DNA of 64,000 nt from the NCBI RefSeq assembly GCF_031085295.1, contig NZ_JAVFWO010000003.1, positions 1 through 64,000 on the forward strand. The letters are read 5' to 3'. Below are positions 62,328 to 64,000 of this stretch, piece after piece (the first letter of the stretch is position 1; each line of letters begins with the position of its first letter). Origin of the DNA: Microbacterium psychrotolerans (GTDB taxonomy: Bacteria > Actinomycetota > Actinomycetes > Actinomycetales > Microbacteriaceae). The position numbers and the translations under genes were made by a program. The notes under the pieces were generated by a model that did no database searches, was not told the DNA's origin, and saw nothing but the letters and a program-made list of their open reading frames with translations.

Positions 62328-63989
62328 GTGCCCGACCGTCGCGAAGATCGGACGATCCAAACGGATCGTCCGGCAGATCGATCCGCAGATGAGACCCTCC
62401 CGACCGTGCGCGAGGTGATCGCGCTCGACGCGGTCGCCCAGGGCGTTCCCGAGGTGCTCGTCGGCGACGACGCGCTCGACGCACGCGTGCGCTGGCTCCA
62501 CGTCTCGGACAGCGCGGGTGTCGCCCGCCTGCTCGATGGCGGCGAGCTGCTGCTGTCGACCGGCTCCTCGTGGCCTGCGGAGCCCGCAGACCTGCGGAGG
62601 TTCATCGACGAGCTCGCCGACGCCGGACTCTCGGGCCTCGTGCTCGAGCTCGGCACCCACTACCGCTACGTACCCGCCGTGGTCGTCGAGGCGGCGGCGG
62701 CGCGCGGCCTCGCGCTCATCGTGCTGCACCGCGAGGTGAAGTTCGTCACCGTCACCGAAGCGGTGCACAGCCGCATCATCACGGGGCAGACCGACGCGCT
62801 GCGCGCGCGTGACGAGGTGCGCGAACGCTTCACTGCCCTCGTGCTGCGCGGCTCGCCCGCGGACTTCATCGTGCATCAGCTGGCGCAGACGCTCGGTGCG
62901 CCCATCGTGCTCGAGAACCTCGGCTACGAGGTCGTGGCGGCCGAGGTGCCGCTCGCGATGGAGGAGGAGCTCTTCACCGAGTGGGAGCTGCGCTCCCGCT
63001 CGGCCCACCGGCGCTCCGAGCAGCGTCGGCAGCGCGGCGCTGCGGCAGGCGCGGACGACTGGCTCATCATTCCCGTCGAGGCGCGCGGCATCCGCTGGGG
63101 CAATCTCATCGCGCTGCCGGGCCCGGAGCACGCGGCAGGCCGCATGGCGGTGCTCGAGCAGGGAGCCATCGCACTGGCGGTCGGCCGTCTCGCCGACGGG
63201 GACGCCGACGAATGGGTCCGCATCGGGCGCCGGCGTCTGGTCGACGGACTGCTCGCCGGCCGATTCGCGGGCGTCGGGGGCGCGGCCGCGCGCCTCGAAG
63301 CGGCCGGGCTGCCGTTGCGTGGCGCGAAGCTGTACGGCCTGGTCGTGTCGGGTGCGCCCGTCGCGGTGGAGCGAGCGGATGCCGCGGCGCGCGCCCTGCG
63401 GGGACGCGCCCTCGCGGGGTCGGCGCCGGCCGGTGTCGCCCCACCCGCGGCGACGATGCTCGTGTCGCTGCCGCCGGATGCCGCGTTCGACGATGCCGCC
63501 GTGGTGGCATTCGTGCGAGCCCTCGTCGACGCCGCCGATGTCGAACGGGTCACCGTCTCTGTCGGTCGCGGCGCCGAAGGCATCGATGCAGCCCTCGCCT
63601 CGGTGCACGAGGCGGTCGATCTCGCCGGCGGCCGGCGTCGCCGGGCGGGACGCGGCCCGCATCTGCGGCGCGCGGAGAACCGCCCGCTGGTGCAGCTCGT
63701 CGCGGCCCTGCGCGACGACCACCGCGTGCTCGACCACGGCGAGCGCATGCTCGCGCCGCTCATCGCGCACGACCTGTCGCGTTCGGGCGATCTGCTCGAC
63801 GTCCTCGAGGCGATGCTCGCGCACCCGGGCAACCGCACCGCGGCGGCGGGGGCGTCCCATCTCTCCCGTTCGGTGTTCTACCAGCGCATCGCCCTCATCG
63901 AGGAGCTGCTGGGCGCCGACCTCGACGACGGCGAGACGCAGACGGCGCTCCACCTCGCACTGCTGGTGCGGCGGTCCGCCGGTCGCTGA
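62328..63989 (+). CDS. PucR-family transcriptional regulator
   Basis: 553 residues if GTG 62328 is used. The N-terminal PucR domain begins PTVREVIALDAVAQGVPEVLV, a GGDEF-like middle follows, and the C-terminal HTH_30 reads LLDVLEAMLAHPGNRTAAAGASHLSRSVFYQRIALIEELL. Family members regulate purine, pyrimidine or amine catabolism. Divergent from mmsA. The conserved part begins about 25 residues after GTG 62328, and an inverted repeat lies in that extra stretch, so a start near 62406 (GTG) is possible. Confidence 0.87.
   Translation: MPDRREDRTIQTDRPADRSADETLPTVREVIALDAVAQGVPEVLVGDDALDARVRWLHVSDSAGVARLLDGGELLLSTGSSWPAEPADLRRFIDELADAGLSGLVLELGTHYRYVPAVVVEAAAARGLALIVLHREVKFVTVTEAVHSRIITGQTDALRARDEVRERFTALVLRGSPADFIVHQLAQTLGAPIVLENLGYEVVAAEVPLAMEEELFTEWELRSRSAHRRSEQRRQRGAAAGADDWLIIPVEARGIRWGNLIALPGPEHAAGRMAVLEQGAIALAVGRLADGDADEWVRIGRRRLVDGLLAGRFAGVGGAAARLEAAGLPLRGAKLYGLVVSGAPVAVERADAAARALRGRALAGSAPAGVAPPAATMLVSLPPDAAFDDAAVVAFVRALVDAADVERVTVSVGRGAEGIDAALASVHEAVDLAGGRRRRAGRGPHLRRAENRPLVQLVAALRDDHRVLDHGERMLAPLIAHDLSRSGDLLDVLEAMLAHPGNRTAAAGASHLSRSVFYQRIALIEELLGADLDDGETQTALHLALLVRRSAGR
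62349..62372. promoter_or_regulatory. Perfect inverted repeat at the PucR start
   Basis: CGGACGATCC-AAAC-GGATCGTCCG has 10-base perfect arms. It is inside the annotated 5' end of pucR but ahead of its conserved domain. Candidate PucR operator controlling pucR and divergent mmsA (start 62238, about 110 bases away). Confidence 0.6.
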
Positions 63990-64000
63990 CGCGCGCCGGC

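Overview
The window is about 70 percent G+C. Its genes are densely packed, often with ATGA or GTGA stop/start overlaps. Gene content (two YidC-neighbourhood genes, paired small Microbacteriaceae-type proteins, many Gfo/Idh/MocA oxidoreductases, TetR/LacI/ROK regulators) and the very frequent GGATGCC / GGCATCC word point to a Gram-positive actinobacterium of the Microbacteriaceae, most likely Microbacterium. This is inferred from sequence character, not from a database search. No tRNA, rRNA, CRISPR array, prophage or insertion sequence was seen.

Layout. 1-700: 3' end of an Ala/Pro-rich protein. 739-7984: a myo-inositol catabolic operon (iolC, Cgl0159-like aldolase, iolA, iolB, iolD) divergent from a GntR repressor, with GTC-N2-GAC operators between them. 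8079-10765: a two-gene Gfo/Idh plus TIM-barrel operon facing a TetR gene across a perfect palindrome. 10779-15260: FUSC-type membrane protein, a YidC paralogue with a small membrane partner, and a RecQ helicase ending in a phosphoribosyltransferase-like domain. 15400-23009: a sulfur block (rhodanese, FMN reductase, a five-cysteine leader peptide ahead of cystathionine beta-synthase and a cystathionine gamma-lyase/synthase, a flavin oxidoreductase, an SLC13 permease). 23118-27133: SDR and TetR pair, two convergent paralogous small proteins, and a class III aminotransferase.

27364-43762 is a hemicellulose (arabinoxylan-type) region. It has a LacI regulator divergent from a tightly coupled Gfo/Idh-ThuA-Gfo/Idh-GH51 operon, an ABC sugar importer with a GH3 glycosidase under a second LacI regulator, and a ROK repressor with xylA and xylB. 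43827-50802 is mixed: coiled-coil protein, small (p)ppGpp synthetase-like protein, TetR-controlled membrane protein, cation/proton antiporter, TspO-like protein and a glutamine amidotransferase.

The most notable accessory cassette is 50927-56683: an ECF-like sigma factor, a small cytosolic protein, a cytoplasmic subtilisin-like protease with five NPHGMT repeats, and a TPR-CHAT protease. Both proteases keep their catalytic residues. It looks like a two-protease signalling or cell-fate cassette. After some single genes (a LysR effector domain without HTH, DUF1304, nuclease, hexapeptide protein), 59238-63989 holds a class III aminotransferase and a second, almost identical copy of the iolA/mmsA dehydrogenase, divergent from a PucR regulator. 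This probably serves beta-alanine or a similar amine. The two dehydrogenase copies form a 1.5-kb inverted repeat 55 kb apart, a strong candidate for recent gene conversion.
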